From: Mercenaria mercenaria
Lineage: Eukaryota > Mollusca > Bivalvia > Venerida > Veneridae
Length of the DNA stretch: 64,000 bases
Assembly: GCF_021730395.1 (NCBI RefSeq)
Contig: NC_069362.1
Location: forward strand, 35,792,501-35,856,500
Direction of reading: 5' to 3'
The translations under genes and the position numbers were made by a program. Below are positions 53,829 to 64,000 of the stretch, piece by piece. The notes under the pieces were generated by a model that was not told the DNA's origin, searched no databases, and was given only the letters and a program-made list of their open reading frames with translations. Within the stretch, counting starts at the first letter, position 1. Each line of letters starts with the position of its first letter.

Positions 53829-54686
53829 TCAGCACTTCACACTTGTCTGGATTAAATTCCATTGACCAGTCCCGTTCCCACTTTTCAAGGGCGTACAAAT
53901 CTTTTTGTAGTGTTTGGGCATCAGATGAGGACTTGACTGTATGGTATCATCTGCAAACAGTATTGCCTTACTTCTAATAGAATCTGGTAGGTCATTAATG
54001 TAAGCCAGGCAGAGACAGGTCCCTAGGACAGATCCCTGAGGGACACTGGACAGGACAGGCAGGGTGTCAGAAGTGCAGCCGTCTACAACTTCTCTTTGGG
54101 TTCGGCCCTTCAAAAATGACTTTATCCACTGTGATACCAGAGGGTGGACACCCAGCTCATTAAGTTTAAATATCAGTTTATTGTGATCAACCTTGTCGAA
54201 TGCTTTGCTAAAATCCATTACTATTACATTTGTTTGTTGACCTTGCTCAAGGTTGTCGTAAACTTCTTGTGTAAAGCTGATCAGTTGTGATTCGCAGCTA
54301 TGCTTAGATCTGAAGCCATGCTGGTACTGGCTTAGGAGGTCATTAGTGTCAAAATGTGTCATGATGTTGGAGACTAGGATGTTTTCCAATAATTTGGAAG
54401 CTATGCAGGTGAGAGATATTGGCCTGTAGTTACTGGCCTTTGATTTCGGGCCTTTCTTATACACAGGGGCGACAACTGCACTTCGCCAATCTGGCGGGAC
54501 ACAGCCAGTTTCCAGGGATGACCTAAATATTATTGTAAGGATAGGCGCTATCTCGTGGTGTAGCTCTTTTAGAACTCTTGGTGAGAGTTCATCTGGGCCA
54601 GGGGCTTTGTTTGGAGAGGGCCCCTGCAGGAGTTTATCAACACCCTCTTCTGTAACGGAGATCATGGGCATATTGGGTGTTTGTAG
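53829..54686 (-). pseudogene. LINE reverse transcriptase, broken
   Basis: In order: APGPDELSPRVLK, NYRPISLTCIASKLLE (motif 1-2), QHGFRSKHSCESQL, VIVMDFSKAFDKVDH (motif A with its Asp), LSSVPQGSVLG (motif B), LFADDT (motif C with the catalytic Asp pair). After FADDT a frameshift moves the reading: the next frame gives LQKDLYALEKWERDWSMEFN and DKCEVL up to the inserted transposon. PQGSVLG and FADD place it in the Jockey/CR1-type LINE group. Confidence 0.9.
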
Positions 54687-54688
54687 TA

Positions 54689-55651
54689 CAGTCAACTCGC
54701 CAATAGAGAATCACTGCCAATAGCGGGTCACTGGAAAATAAAATGTGAATCTCTCTTATAAATATTAGAGTATACAATGTTTAAGAATCCAGTAATATAA
54801 ACTTACCACTTAGCAATTATTACACAAAAGAAGATGGATCTAATCTAATGAGTTTGAGTTCCATGAGTAGATAACTCTTGCAACCATGTTTCCTGACTTG
54901 GATTTTAGCACTCTTGAATTCTTCGAAGTAGAATATTTTTGAGCATACGTCACAGTTGCTTAGATAAAACCACACAAATTTGGTACCATTTTGAAGAGTG
55001 AAACACACACTTTCATAGGAATAATATGATTATGAATTTTAGATTGACTTTGACGAAAAAAAAACTGCCATCAAGAAAAGGCGGCCATTTAGCCAATAAA
55101 GGATCACCCATATCAGGGATAATCAAAAGATTGTTTATTCTGCTTAAAAATACAAATCAATGGTTGATTTGATGTAATAATGGTTTGAACTGGCAAATTT
55201 AGATAAATGAATAAGGTTCTGTGCATCAATATTTTTATTTTAGTTTTAGATATAGTTGGTAATAATCGTGCATAGAAATATAACTGTGAAAACCAGCGCT
55301 ATATTCTTTTACCTAGTATTTCCTGTTTGAAATGTAAACATACTGATCCTCATTATATTCTGCCTTGAAATGTTTATTTCCAATACCACAGTCATGTTTG
55401 GTCAGAAAAAAAGACTATTTTAAATGGAAAGAAAATATGATAAACTAGGTGACCCCCTATTGGCGAATCGGACAGGTTTAAATATTTTATCATAACTTCA
55501 GACATAAAAGATAGATTCAAATAAATCAAAGATTTAAATGAATGTGAGCAATAGTTTTAAGTGTTAGTAAGTTTAGATATCATGAAAGTCTAAACATTCT
55601 TCACCACATGCTAAAAGTGTTGATAGTGACCCGCTATTGGCGAGTTATCTG
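54689..55651. mobile_element. 963-bp TA-flanked MITE with CAGT...CTCGCCAATAG ends
   Basis: CAGTCAACTCGCCAATAG on the left and CTATTGGCGAGTTATCTG on the right are inverted, with TA on both sides (54687-54688 and 55652-55653). CAGT ends and a TA duplication fit pogo/Tc1-mariner. AGCGGGTCACTG and AGTGACCCGC form a second inverted layer, and a third diverged copy of the motif sits at about 55447. A minus-strand frame at 55008-54820 is Cys-containing but not recognised. Confidence 0.75.
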
Positions 55652-55871
55652 TAGCTTTTTTGCAAAGTTGCCGTTTCCGTGCATTTCAGTATATATTTGT
55701 TAAAGCATTTTCTTTTCAGTTTGAGACATATAGTCCTTTATCGGAATATAAGGCTGTGAAAATTCAATATTCCAGAAAAGTTACGAAAAACGTTATCAAA
55801 TAAGTGGATTGTATGAAATAAGAATGTAGCTTGATTTAGTGGTGTTCAACCTTCAACCTATTTTCGCGATT

Positions 55872-55912
55872 CGTTCAATTTACACACTTGTGATAAGTGT
55901 GTAAATTGAACG
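55872..55912. repeat. Perfect 18-bp stem hairpin
   Basis: CGTTCAATTTACACACTT and AAGTGTGTAAATTGAACG pair perfectly around a 5-nt loop. Isolated; no terminator or element context recognised. Confidence 0.8.
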
Positions 55913-55929
55913 ATACTCAGGAAGTGGAA

Positions 55930-58910
55930 AATGTAAACAAACGTGAGAACTGACAGGTGAATAAAATTTCTTACACAACACGTGCAGTTACCACTAACAA
56001 GGTACGAAGTTGCCAGAACTCTTTGCAAGAATAGATGATCCTAGTATATACAGGGGGTATTTTTTGTAAAGATAGACTTCTATGGTCTTATTGATAGAAT
56101 TACAGACTCCTGACCTGTCACCTGTGATTATTCCATATCTCCGTAAAAACTGCTAGATACAAGATACAAGAAACTTTATTTAACGTCGGATACTATATAT
56201 AACAAAAACATTAGCTTAAAGCTATTTCCCGACAAACATATGTAAAAAATAATATAACTATTAAAAAAGGCTGTAAAAGAAAAGTACATGGTTAAGGTTC
56301 TTCCGCAAATTGAAATTAGAAATTCATGTGAAAAATCAGAATCCTCGAAACAGCTTTCGAAATGCAATGACGCAAAAAATATATGATAAAAGTTGAAAAG
56401 ATATATCTGTAGGTAAACTTGCGAGCATGAAAGCTACGTTGAACCCTATCTCCACAGTGCTTTGGAAGAAAATGAGTGAACATTTTTGGTGCAAAATTTC
56501 GGTATCGTATGCAACCTAAATTGCTATAAAATATTTACTTTCAAATCAAAGAAATGCCAAAATAGTGCACACGAGCGTTACTTTTTCAAGAAAATGTCGT
56601 TAAACATTCTAATGCGCAAAACACGTGCACAGTTTTTCTAAAATATTTCGCCGCCATGTTTATTTCAAGGAATTAAATATATGATTGTTCTTTTACCTCA
56701 GATTTCCTTACTGAAATATATATGCCTCCTTATTCATTGTTAGAGATATCCATTTAGTATAGTTTAGCACTGCCCGATCTCCTTGATCTGTTACCGATCC
56801 TTTACATTTAAAGAATAAACGCAATGTGTAATGATAGTTTTTCGCTTTACACACCACCTTTGGACAAGAAAGGCGTTTCACTTAAAATGTGTAAGCATCC
56901 GCTGGCAAAATATTATTGAAAGATCGGAACTTTTTCTAAAATAAAGTTCAATTTCAATCATTTTCAAAAACTGGAAATATTGCACATTGTGTTGAATACA
57001 TAAATAAAACAAAAATCCCCAAAATAAACCATTTTAGAACTTTTCCGGGAACTATAAGTTTCAGCCGAACAACGCATTTCAGGATGACACAAAACTGGTT
57101 TCTCTTTTTAAAGTTTGTAAACAGTGTCAAAGTTCACCTGAGGAACATTGCTGAAAAAGTAAAAGTGCTTACTTGTTTCAGTTTTACATCCTGTAGAAAA
57201 CGATCAACTTTCAACTTTAAATGCATAGATGTTCTAAAATTATTCCAATATCAAAAACCGTCCGATCTTTTCCGTGATAAATAAAACGAAGCAAATTTAA
57301 CTATTTGTTTTACACTTTAACCATGTGAAATTAAAGGCATGTACTATCACGAGACTCCCGTGCATTTTGAACCTCGTGGTGAATAAACTGAATTTACTTT
57401 AAAGTATTGTGTCTCAGTTGAGCCAGTTATTTGTTAATTTCAGAGAACATACATTAAAGAAGTGTTTATGAGATTATGCATTTGTACGAATATTTACTAG
57501 TCTGCTTTATATTAACGACGATAGAAAACAAGTGTGCACTCGGCAAATAGCAAGTATAATACTAGTATACTGAAACTGATCCCAATGTTCGTAATTTTCA
57601 GAATGATAAAGAGCTCGTTATCCTTGGTTTCATAGACAGTCTTAGTACTGGACCGCTGCTTCCGCTGTCAACACCGCAGTAATCACTAATGTAAAGTCAG
57701 TGTCCATTTCTATGCCTGAATTTCAATACACATTTATTATCAGTTTAAATCTATGAAAGTGTGAAAAATATCGTTGTTTAACGAAGAAGCAAGAAACAGA
57801 AAGGTTACTTTTGAGATACTGCTGATTTTAATCATCAGGTTTTTGCGTGAGAAGTTCAACTGATTGCATTTTGTAAAATGTTTCGTAGTTATCTACAATT
57901 GTATACAAATTGTATTACCTCCTAACATATTTGGCTGTACATTTTTTCTGCGATTTATTCTCACTGTGTTTTTAAAAACATGCTGCATAAATTCTCATAT
58001 TGTATAAAAAGTCGATAGATCAAAATTGGTTAGTTTACGACGCATGAAACATCTAATAAGGAATCAATATACACATCGAACTTGTCCCGGACCAGTATGC
58101 GGAAATACTGTGGCCGAATGTTTCAAGATTGTCTAAAATATTTGCATATATCATGATAAAGCAAATATTTTGATTGTTTTTTTTATAATTTATAGATATA
58201 CAAACACGTATGTGTGAGAAAGTTACGTTAAGTAATTTCGGTAGTTACAGAGGGGGTGCCGAAAATTCTATTTCCACCACATTTTCCGTGAGATAAGCAG
58301 CGCGTAAGTACATAAATTCCGCTATAATAAATTAAACCTTTATGATACTAGCACAATCCTTGAAAAGAATTTTGGATCGTTGCTAAATCTTGTTAACATT
58401 AAGTCTGAGACTTGTCTTACAATTTTAGGCAGTCTGGTACACCATACGTAAAAAAATCATTGCCCGCACATTGCACTACTTTTATGTATGCTGAAAATAG
58501 CAATATGTACAGATTTATTTTCGTTTTAATACATGAGGTGGTCAGATTTGAAAACAGATTTTGTACTAAGTTTAGTTCTATTCAGTAAGACAATTCTCCT
58601 ATGCACTAATTGAAACTTTGAACTAACTTTTGCCATTCATGAATTTTTAAAAAAGTATTTTGAAAGGATTTATAAATCTAACCAAAAATTTGGAAAAATA
58701 CAGGTAAAATATCTTCTTTGTTTATTTCCAAATTTTAGTTTTACTTTTTATACACCTTCTTTTAGTTCAAGTCTTGCAAACTGAGCTGTTTTTGTACTCT
58801 GGAACAGCTGCATTTGAAAGCTTTTGTTCACTATATTTTCACACCTCAAATGAAGGTCACTCTAAATTCAAGATGGCGGAAGTACCTTAAAGCATAGCAT
58901 AAAAAAAAAG
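55930..58910. other. Intergenic DNA, one LINE tail, no gene
   Basis: At 56154-56260 a 5'-truncated LINE 3' end in minus orientation is marked by AGATACAAGATACAAGAAAC and the shared CCGACGTTAAATAAAG word. The rest is AT-rich without convincing exons or repeat ends. Confidence 0.5.
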
Positions 58911-58914
58911 ATAA

Positions 58915-59750
58915 GCATATTATATTGGTACATGTAAGTAAAAATACAAGTCTATGGGCATAAATAAGGAATTAGTAGTTGACAGTCGGGTATGTGACAA
59001 GTGTGAGACAGAAAACCTAATTCCCCAAGTAAAGTACTTATCCCAACCTACCGAAAGAAAGATGTAGAGAGGGAAAAGGGCCCTGAGAGGGTCATACACA
59101 GTGCCACACCCGCCTCTGTCATCTACAATGTTATCACAGTAAAAACAGATTGGCATCATGCATGAAAGAGAGAGAAAAAAGATATATATGAAAAAAATAT
59201 ATATTAAGAATATACTAAATTATGACTTATATTACTATTTAAATGTAAGTACTCAGTTAAAATGAAAAACTATTGTTAAGATAATGAGTAAATGGATAGA
59301 TGAAGTAGTGATAAAAAGTTTAAGATATGCTTCACCTGGTTTTGCCAGCTGTATGGCCAGTCCACACGCGCTGAGACTCCACCAGGCGACAGCACAAAAA
59401 AGAATAAAAACCAAAAAACATGGAAGCAGACAAACAAATTAAACTGATAAATGCAAAAAAAGTCTTTAGCTGAGGACGAAACTAAGAAGCACACAAACAA
59501 ATAAAGCAACACAACAAGCCAAACAGCAAAGAAAAGTATAAAAGCAACTATAAGCACATGGCACATTTACATTTGGGACCAGTCCAGGTGCGGATCAGCC
59601 TGACAAATTCCTTGTATTCCTGTGCAGTCCTTATATCATTTGGCAGACTGTTCCACACCTGAACGGCCTCAAACCTAAAAGAGTTCTTGCCATACCTGAC
59701 TGTTTTTACTGTTGGTATTTCTAATGTGTTTTCATATCTGAAATTATAAC
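58915..59750 (-). mobile_element. 5'-truncated LINE: C-terminal coding end and 3' untranslated region
   Basis: The minus strand from about 59750 reads YGKNSFRFEAVQVWNSLPND, IRTAQEYKEFVRLIRTWTGP and KCKCAMCL, then TAG at 59548. SFR..A..WNSLP followed by a final CKC..C is the typical end of a Jockey/Nimb-type LINE. The rest to about 58915 is its 3' untranslated region; the open frames there (59566-59276, 59159-58920) are not proteins. Confidence 0.8.
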
Positions 59751-59759
59751 TTCAAGAAT

Positions 59760-62120
59760 CACTTCAAGAATTTGCCATTCAGTTAATTTTGCACTTGGTG
59801 TTCAGAATAAATCTGGATCTTTGCACTTTCGGCATATTATTTATAAAGTCACAGGTTATATTCCATCTAAACAGCTTGACTGAGGCCCGATAGGGGTTAG
59901 CCTTACTCATTTGGCTTATTGGGATGACTTAATCAGGCTGGTAACATTGCCCGATCGGGCTTATGGCACAAAAAGTAATATTTCTTGAAAAATAATGAAG
60001 ATATTTCTTTCAGATTTGGTCCATTTGTTAAGCATAACAAATGATACAAATTAGAATAAAAATAACTTATTTCATTTTGCCTTCAGTTTTGGTAGAATTA
60101 TTTCCCCTTTTCAGATTTTTATGACACATAATCTTTGAAGTCCAAAAAAACAATGTTCTAATGCTAAGTTTAAAACAAAAAAGGGTTAAATGGCTTTCTA
60201 ATGCTCTAAATTATTGCGCAAGTATATGAATGTAAACATTTTCAGGGTTTCCGCTGCCATTCGCCAAAGTCGCCAATGGCGAAAAAAATAAAAAATTGGC
60301 GAAAAAAGTTTTTGCTGTAAATGTATTTTTTATAATGTGTATTTCTCTGTCTTAATCTCTGTCTTGCCTAAAAAAATCAATATTACCCGCGGGCATTTCC
60401 GTTCATGATACACAATACACAGCGTGTCACCAAGCGAGGGATTAGCGATTCGGCATTAATTACACATGCTGCCACGTGCCTCTCCGATCTTTGACTTTAA
60501 TTTAAACATGTGATAAACCAATGACAGCTTTGGATGTAGAACGCGTGACGTATTTTATCAGCAAAATTATTATGCTCCGCCTTTACATATGTCATCGTTG
60601 ATTGAAGTAATATGGCGCGATAGTAAACAAATGAAAGTCATGTTTCACGGACTGAATTAAAAATTTATACACGTTTTAACAAGCGGAATCACGAAAGCAG
60701 TGTCAAAGTAGCCATTTTTAAGTTATATTTCGTAGCAAAACTTCAGAATGAACAACGGACGGGACATCCTCGATAAATTCCAATAATTTTTAAATCATGA
60801 TCGTAGATTGATTTTTGCAAATTCCAATAGAAAACTGTGATAAACAAGGAGAAATCAATGGTAAAAATTAACTCTGGCCATAGAAAATAAGTTAATGATC
60901 AGGTCGGATATCCGGGCACTTCAGCGTATCGCGTTGCATAGTAACAAGCGGAGGTTACAGCAAACGCTAAATTGTAAATGAAAAGCGTTTCATGTTTCAC
61001 TAGTGCTGGTTGTTTATCTTTGCTTAAAGTAAAATTTTGGGCAATTTTCAGTGAAGTCAGTGAATTTATAATGTAGCGTGATGTTCCAGAAATCACTCCC
61101 GAGAAAGAAATCTTTCTTTTTTTAAGTTTCAGACGTGATATTCATCATTGATCTGTGTAAGCTGCAAGGTCTCATATTTGTGACGGACTGGATGAAAATT
61201 ATAATTTAAAAAATCGGAGGTCTTTTAAAAATAAATAAAACAAAAAATCAAGCTCATCTAATTAGGTTTCTCCATTCTTTTCACTTTTATCGTTCTATTT
61301 TGTAGCCTGCCATTAAAATAGTTCTGAAAACCAGATTATAAGCTTATACTGTGGTGTCAAAAGTGATTCAGTCACGCCAACTTTAATTAAATCAACACCT
61401 CTTACCTAAATTCTGATTCGTATGAGATTTAATGAGAGGTGTCATAACTTAAAGCTTAATAGTACATTATGCGTAAATACTGGAGATGGGATTTTTCTCC
61501 CTCGAAGCATATCAGGATCACAATAGAAGATCTTTAACTGCATTTATAACACAAAGGTTTTTTTTATATGTTACAATTGTTTTAAATGTAATATGACATC
61601 TAGAGCTACTGTGTTACACGTGGAGAAAAAAAAGATATATATAATAACTGCATGCTAGTTTCTTTTTTACAAAAAGCCAGGACGTATCAATAAATTGATG
61701 ACTTCCATTTACGAAAAAACTGAAAAATACTGATCTCTGTTTTGTAGTAAATTGTCAATTATTTAAAACTGTGAACGATAATTTGCACGCTTTGTCTAGA
61801 ATAATTTTAGTCATATAGTTTTCAATATCCATGTTTTTTGTTAATTGTTAGACTGTCACAATTGACTGCTTCCACACACCACAAAATTAAAGCATTCATT
61901 CCAGTCGTAAGTCATAAATCACTATGGAAACCAATCAGTACGTGGTATATTAATGAAAATCAGTTTTGACCAGTTCCTAATGACTGTCACTAATTAATAG
62001 ATTGATTTCCTGTTTGTTTTATCCCTCTGATGTACCCCTTCGGGGCCTTATGGTAATTTCCTGTCTTATCCGTTTGATGTATGCCTTCAGGGTCTTATGA
62101 TATTTGGGAGATGCACATTA
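59760..62120. other. Intergenic DNA, no gene seen
   Basis: At about 60245 CAGGGTTTCCGCTGCCATTC resembles a hAT left end, but no matching right end was found. CG-rich words near 60600 (ATATGGCGCGATAG) look promoter-like, but no coding exon follows. Confidence 0.45.
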
Positions 62121-62132
62121 TTGTTATTTGTG

Positions 62133-62755
62133 GGATCCGGACATTTGCCCCCCAGGACATTTGCCCCCCAATGAAAAAGTGGACTGCTGGACATTCGCCC
62201 CCGAGTTGAAATGATAGATAGTACATTTGCCCCCCAGTGCTTTTTTTCTGAAATGGACATTTGCCCCCCAATATTTTTGTCCCCCAGTGATTTTTGAGGA
62301 ACTTCGTACAAGACATTCATCATATTTTAGGGGACAATATCTTTGTTTTATACAATTTTGTAGTAGATAATTGCCAAATTAACAAGTTTGAGTGTTAAAA
62401 ACATTGCACTAATTAAGAAATTATAACGCTGTTATGAGCACTTTTATTACTCAATAATATGCTATTATTTTCCTTAACACCTAAAGGTAAATATCATATT
62501 TATCAAATTATTATTAATAAAACAGTTTTTTTTACTGAAAATTGCCTTTAAGAGTAATTTTATTAATAAAACAACAAAAAATACAGTTATATATACTGGC
62601 ATATAGGACAAAAATATTGGGGGGCAAATGTCCATTCCAAAAATAAGCCATGGGGGGCAAATGTCCTATCTACCATTTCAACTGGGGGGCAGATGTCCAG
62701 CAGTTCATTTTTTCATTGGGGGGCAAATGTCCTGGGGGGCAAATGTCCTACAATC
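62133..62755. mobile_element. 623-bp foldback with GGGGGGCAAATGTCC repeats and 10-bp target duplication
   Basis: GTTATTTGTG is repeated exactly at 62123-62132 and 62756-62765. The arms hold ACATTTGCCCCCCA on the left and TGGGGGGCAAATGT on the right, four to five times each, with TTCAACTGGGGGGC-type spacers that also mirror. A 9-10 bp duplication is what Mutator-type elements make. Reading frames across it (GGQMSWGANV and the like) are repeat artefacts. Confidence 0.8.
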
Positions 62756-62769
62756 GTTATTTGTGTGTC

Positions 62770-64000
62770 AATTGACAAAGGGATTAATAGAGCTACTACA
62801 TAAAAACCTTAACCAATACACATGCCCGAGCATATAGTTCATCTGAAATTTTAAAATCAATTCACCAAACTAATTTTTGGCTGGAAGGACATTTCTTCAA
62901 AGAAAAAAAAACAACTGCAATAAGATTACATATAGAATGAAGTATAAGTTTTCATCTTTATTTAAATGACTTTCATACTTAATGTACTTCGACATTATAG
63001 CATTTTACATAAACTAAATAAAATATATTGCACAAAGTACATTTCAGAAAATGGCAACAATATAATTATTTCAGAGCATTAAAACATTAAGAAAATCAGC
63101 TTATTTAAAAAAAGACATAAAAAACAACAGAAAATTAATTTACTTATTAATTTGATCTGTTTTTTTTTTTTCTTGAAAAAAACAAACAAACAAAAATTTT
63201 TTTTCAAGACACTTGAAAGATTCTCTGAAAGATGAAAGAAACAATTGCTACGATTTTAAGAAAAGAAATTGAATAAAAAAATGTTATATATATGTTCTCA
63301 GATATTTAGTTTAGTTTAATATGTAGATATGCAAACTAAGAAAATGTTGAATAAGCTTGGGAACTTGTTTTAATTATAACTGATCCGTAGCGCCGAAGAG
63401 CTGACAATACATAATCTGTCACTTTTTCCAGACCGTTTTAAAATGCCACAAAATCAATTATCACAAAAACCATACATTTTTTTTAAATATATATATTGTA
63501 CCATAGCGTTAGGACTGCAGATGATAAAAAAAGATGACTCTTGATTTGTTTTATTTGAAAATAAAAACATCCCAACCCATACCGCTAGTTAATTCGCTAC
63601 GAATTGCGAGGTCCTGCTTTTACCTCCAAGGTAATTTGCATAATCGATTGCTCAGGATGTGACGTCATGCCGACCTGATCAATAAATTTTCATTTTATAG
63701 ATAATGCTAATCTTAATTGCCTTTTTTTTGTTTGTCACACATTTTCGCAACCCCAATTTCCGATTAATTTTGGTCAGACCTACCTATGCAGATGTATTTT
63801 TTTAATTTTTGCTGAGAAGTACCCTGCTATTTTGGCAAAGGAATAATAATAATATTTTCTCAAAATTTAGACCAAGAAACACACCAGAGGCCACTATTCC
63901 ATACTTGTATTTTATAATTTTTCCAGGGAAAAACCCTCTGACCTCCCACTCATAAAGAGGGTACTAACCCCTCCTTTACCTCAAAATTTTGGACCTTAAA
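62770..64000. other. AT-rich end of window, nothing recognised
   Basis: Poly-A/T-rich sequence. GTGACGTCATGC at about 63660 contains a perfect CRE word, but no start exon was found near it. The last 100 bp hold no supported feature. Confidence 0.45.

Larger units (their letters stand above)
50822..54686 (-). mobile_element. 5'-truncated LINE (Jockey/CR1 group), split by a 2.2-kb insertion
   Basis: Two parts of one non-LTR retrotransposon: reverse transcriptase at 54686-53825 and the C-terminal part plus 3' untranslated region at 51627-50822. The downstream part encodes AKYLGVTLTKDLNWSEHI, then an HPW-type segment and SFFPRTIRLWNGLPHYVQSS, a typical C-terminus for this group, with TAA near 50974. 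The 3' tail GTAGATGTAGATGATTAATC supports target-primed insertion. At least two frame changes outside the insertion show it is dead. There is no endonuclease domain; the left end meets the MITE at 54689. Confidence 0.85.

Noticed and set aside
53630-53977. 115-residue plus-strand frame
   Set aside because: Spans the arm of the transposon and the antisense of the LINE reverse transcriptase.
54820-55008. Cys-containing minus-strand frame as a zinc-finger gene
   Set aside because: Lies inside a MITE; spacing fits no known finger well.
60245-60300. hAT element starting CAGGGTTTCCGCTG
   Set aside because: No matching right end or target duplication found in the window.
62087-62837. Gly-rich frames GGQMSWGANV
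   Set aside because: Repeats of the foldback element.

Overview
This is animal nuclear DNA, AT-rich and packed with repeats. It almost certainly comes from a bivalve mollusc, and a venerid-type clam is my best guess. The clues are interspersed elements that open with an AGGGCCATGATGGCCCT-like hairpin and close with a hairpin followed by AGGTGAGCTAA, tRNA-derived SINEs with an AAACAAACAAAC tail, CAGGG-ended hAT elements and Jockey/CR1-group LINE fragments. There is no prokaryotic gene layout, rRNA, tRNA gene or CRISPR array. Two multi-exon host genes can be read by joining exons by splice site and phase.

Gene 1 lies on the minus strand from 28196 to beyond position 1. It starts at a CpG-rich promoter (CRE, NRF-1-like and YY1-like motifs) with a 40-nt first exon. 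It continues through four exons whose phases fit and which together encode a KMT5A/SET8-like SET domain (22355-19264), then a candidate 13-nt micro-exon. Next comes a remarkable tandem array: thirteen copies of one phase-1/phase-1 exon of 93 or 120 nt, each in a roughly 350-395 bp unit, encoding an acidic repeat. Transposons have split the array into two blocks (16.8-12.5 kb and 5.1-3.8 kb), and another phase-1 exon lies between them (7372-7262). The gene then runs into a long exon (1015 to the window edge) with an Asp-rich start and two zinc-finger-like Cys/His clusters.

Gene 2 lies on the plus strand, 33735-45153: a complete nine-exon phospholipid scramblase of 254 residues. Its intron 6 begins with a 76-bp minisatellite made from the end of exon 6, its 5' splice site and the start of the intron, giving thirteen extra copies of a strong GTAAGT donor. 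Its introns also hold three copies of one palindromic repeat, a TTAA-flanked palindrome just before exon 2, an 880-bp foldback and a SINE.

The rest is mobile and repeated DNA. 1.2-2.8, 11.3-12.5, 17.2-18.3, 21-21.9 and 32.8-33.5 kb hold elements with internal tandem repeats, Helitron-like at one end. 8.9-11.3 kb is a 2.4-kb foldback with 600-bp arms. 23-25.8 kb is a nest of two hAT-type elements, one carrying a foldback. 50.8-54.7 kb is a LINE split by a 2.2-kb transposon and followed by a TA-flanked MITE. 59.5 kb has another LINE end and 62.1-62.8 kb a GGGGGGCAAATGTCC foldback. I see no host gene from about 45.2 kb to the end.
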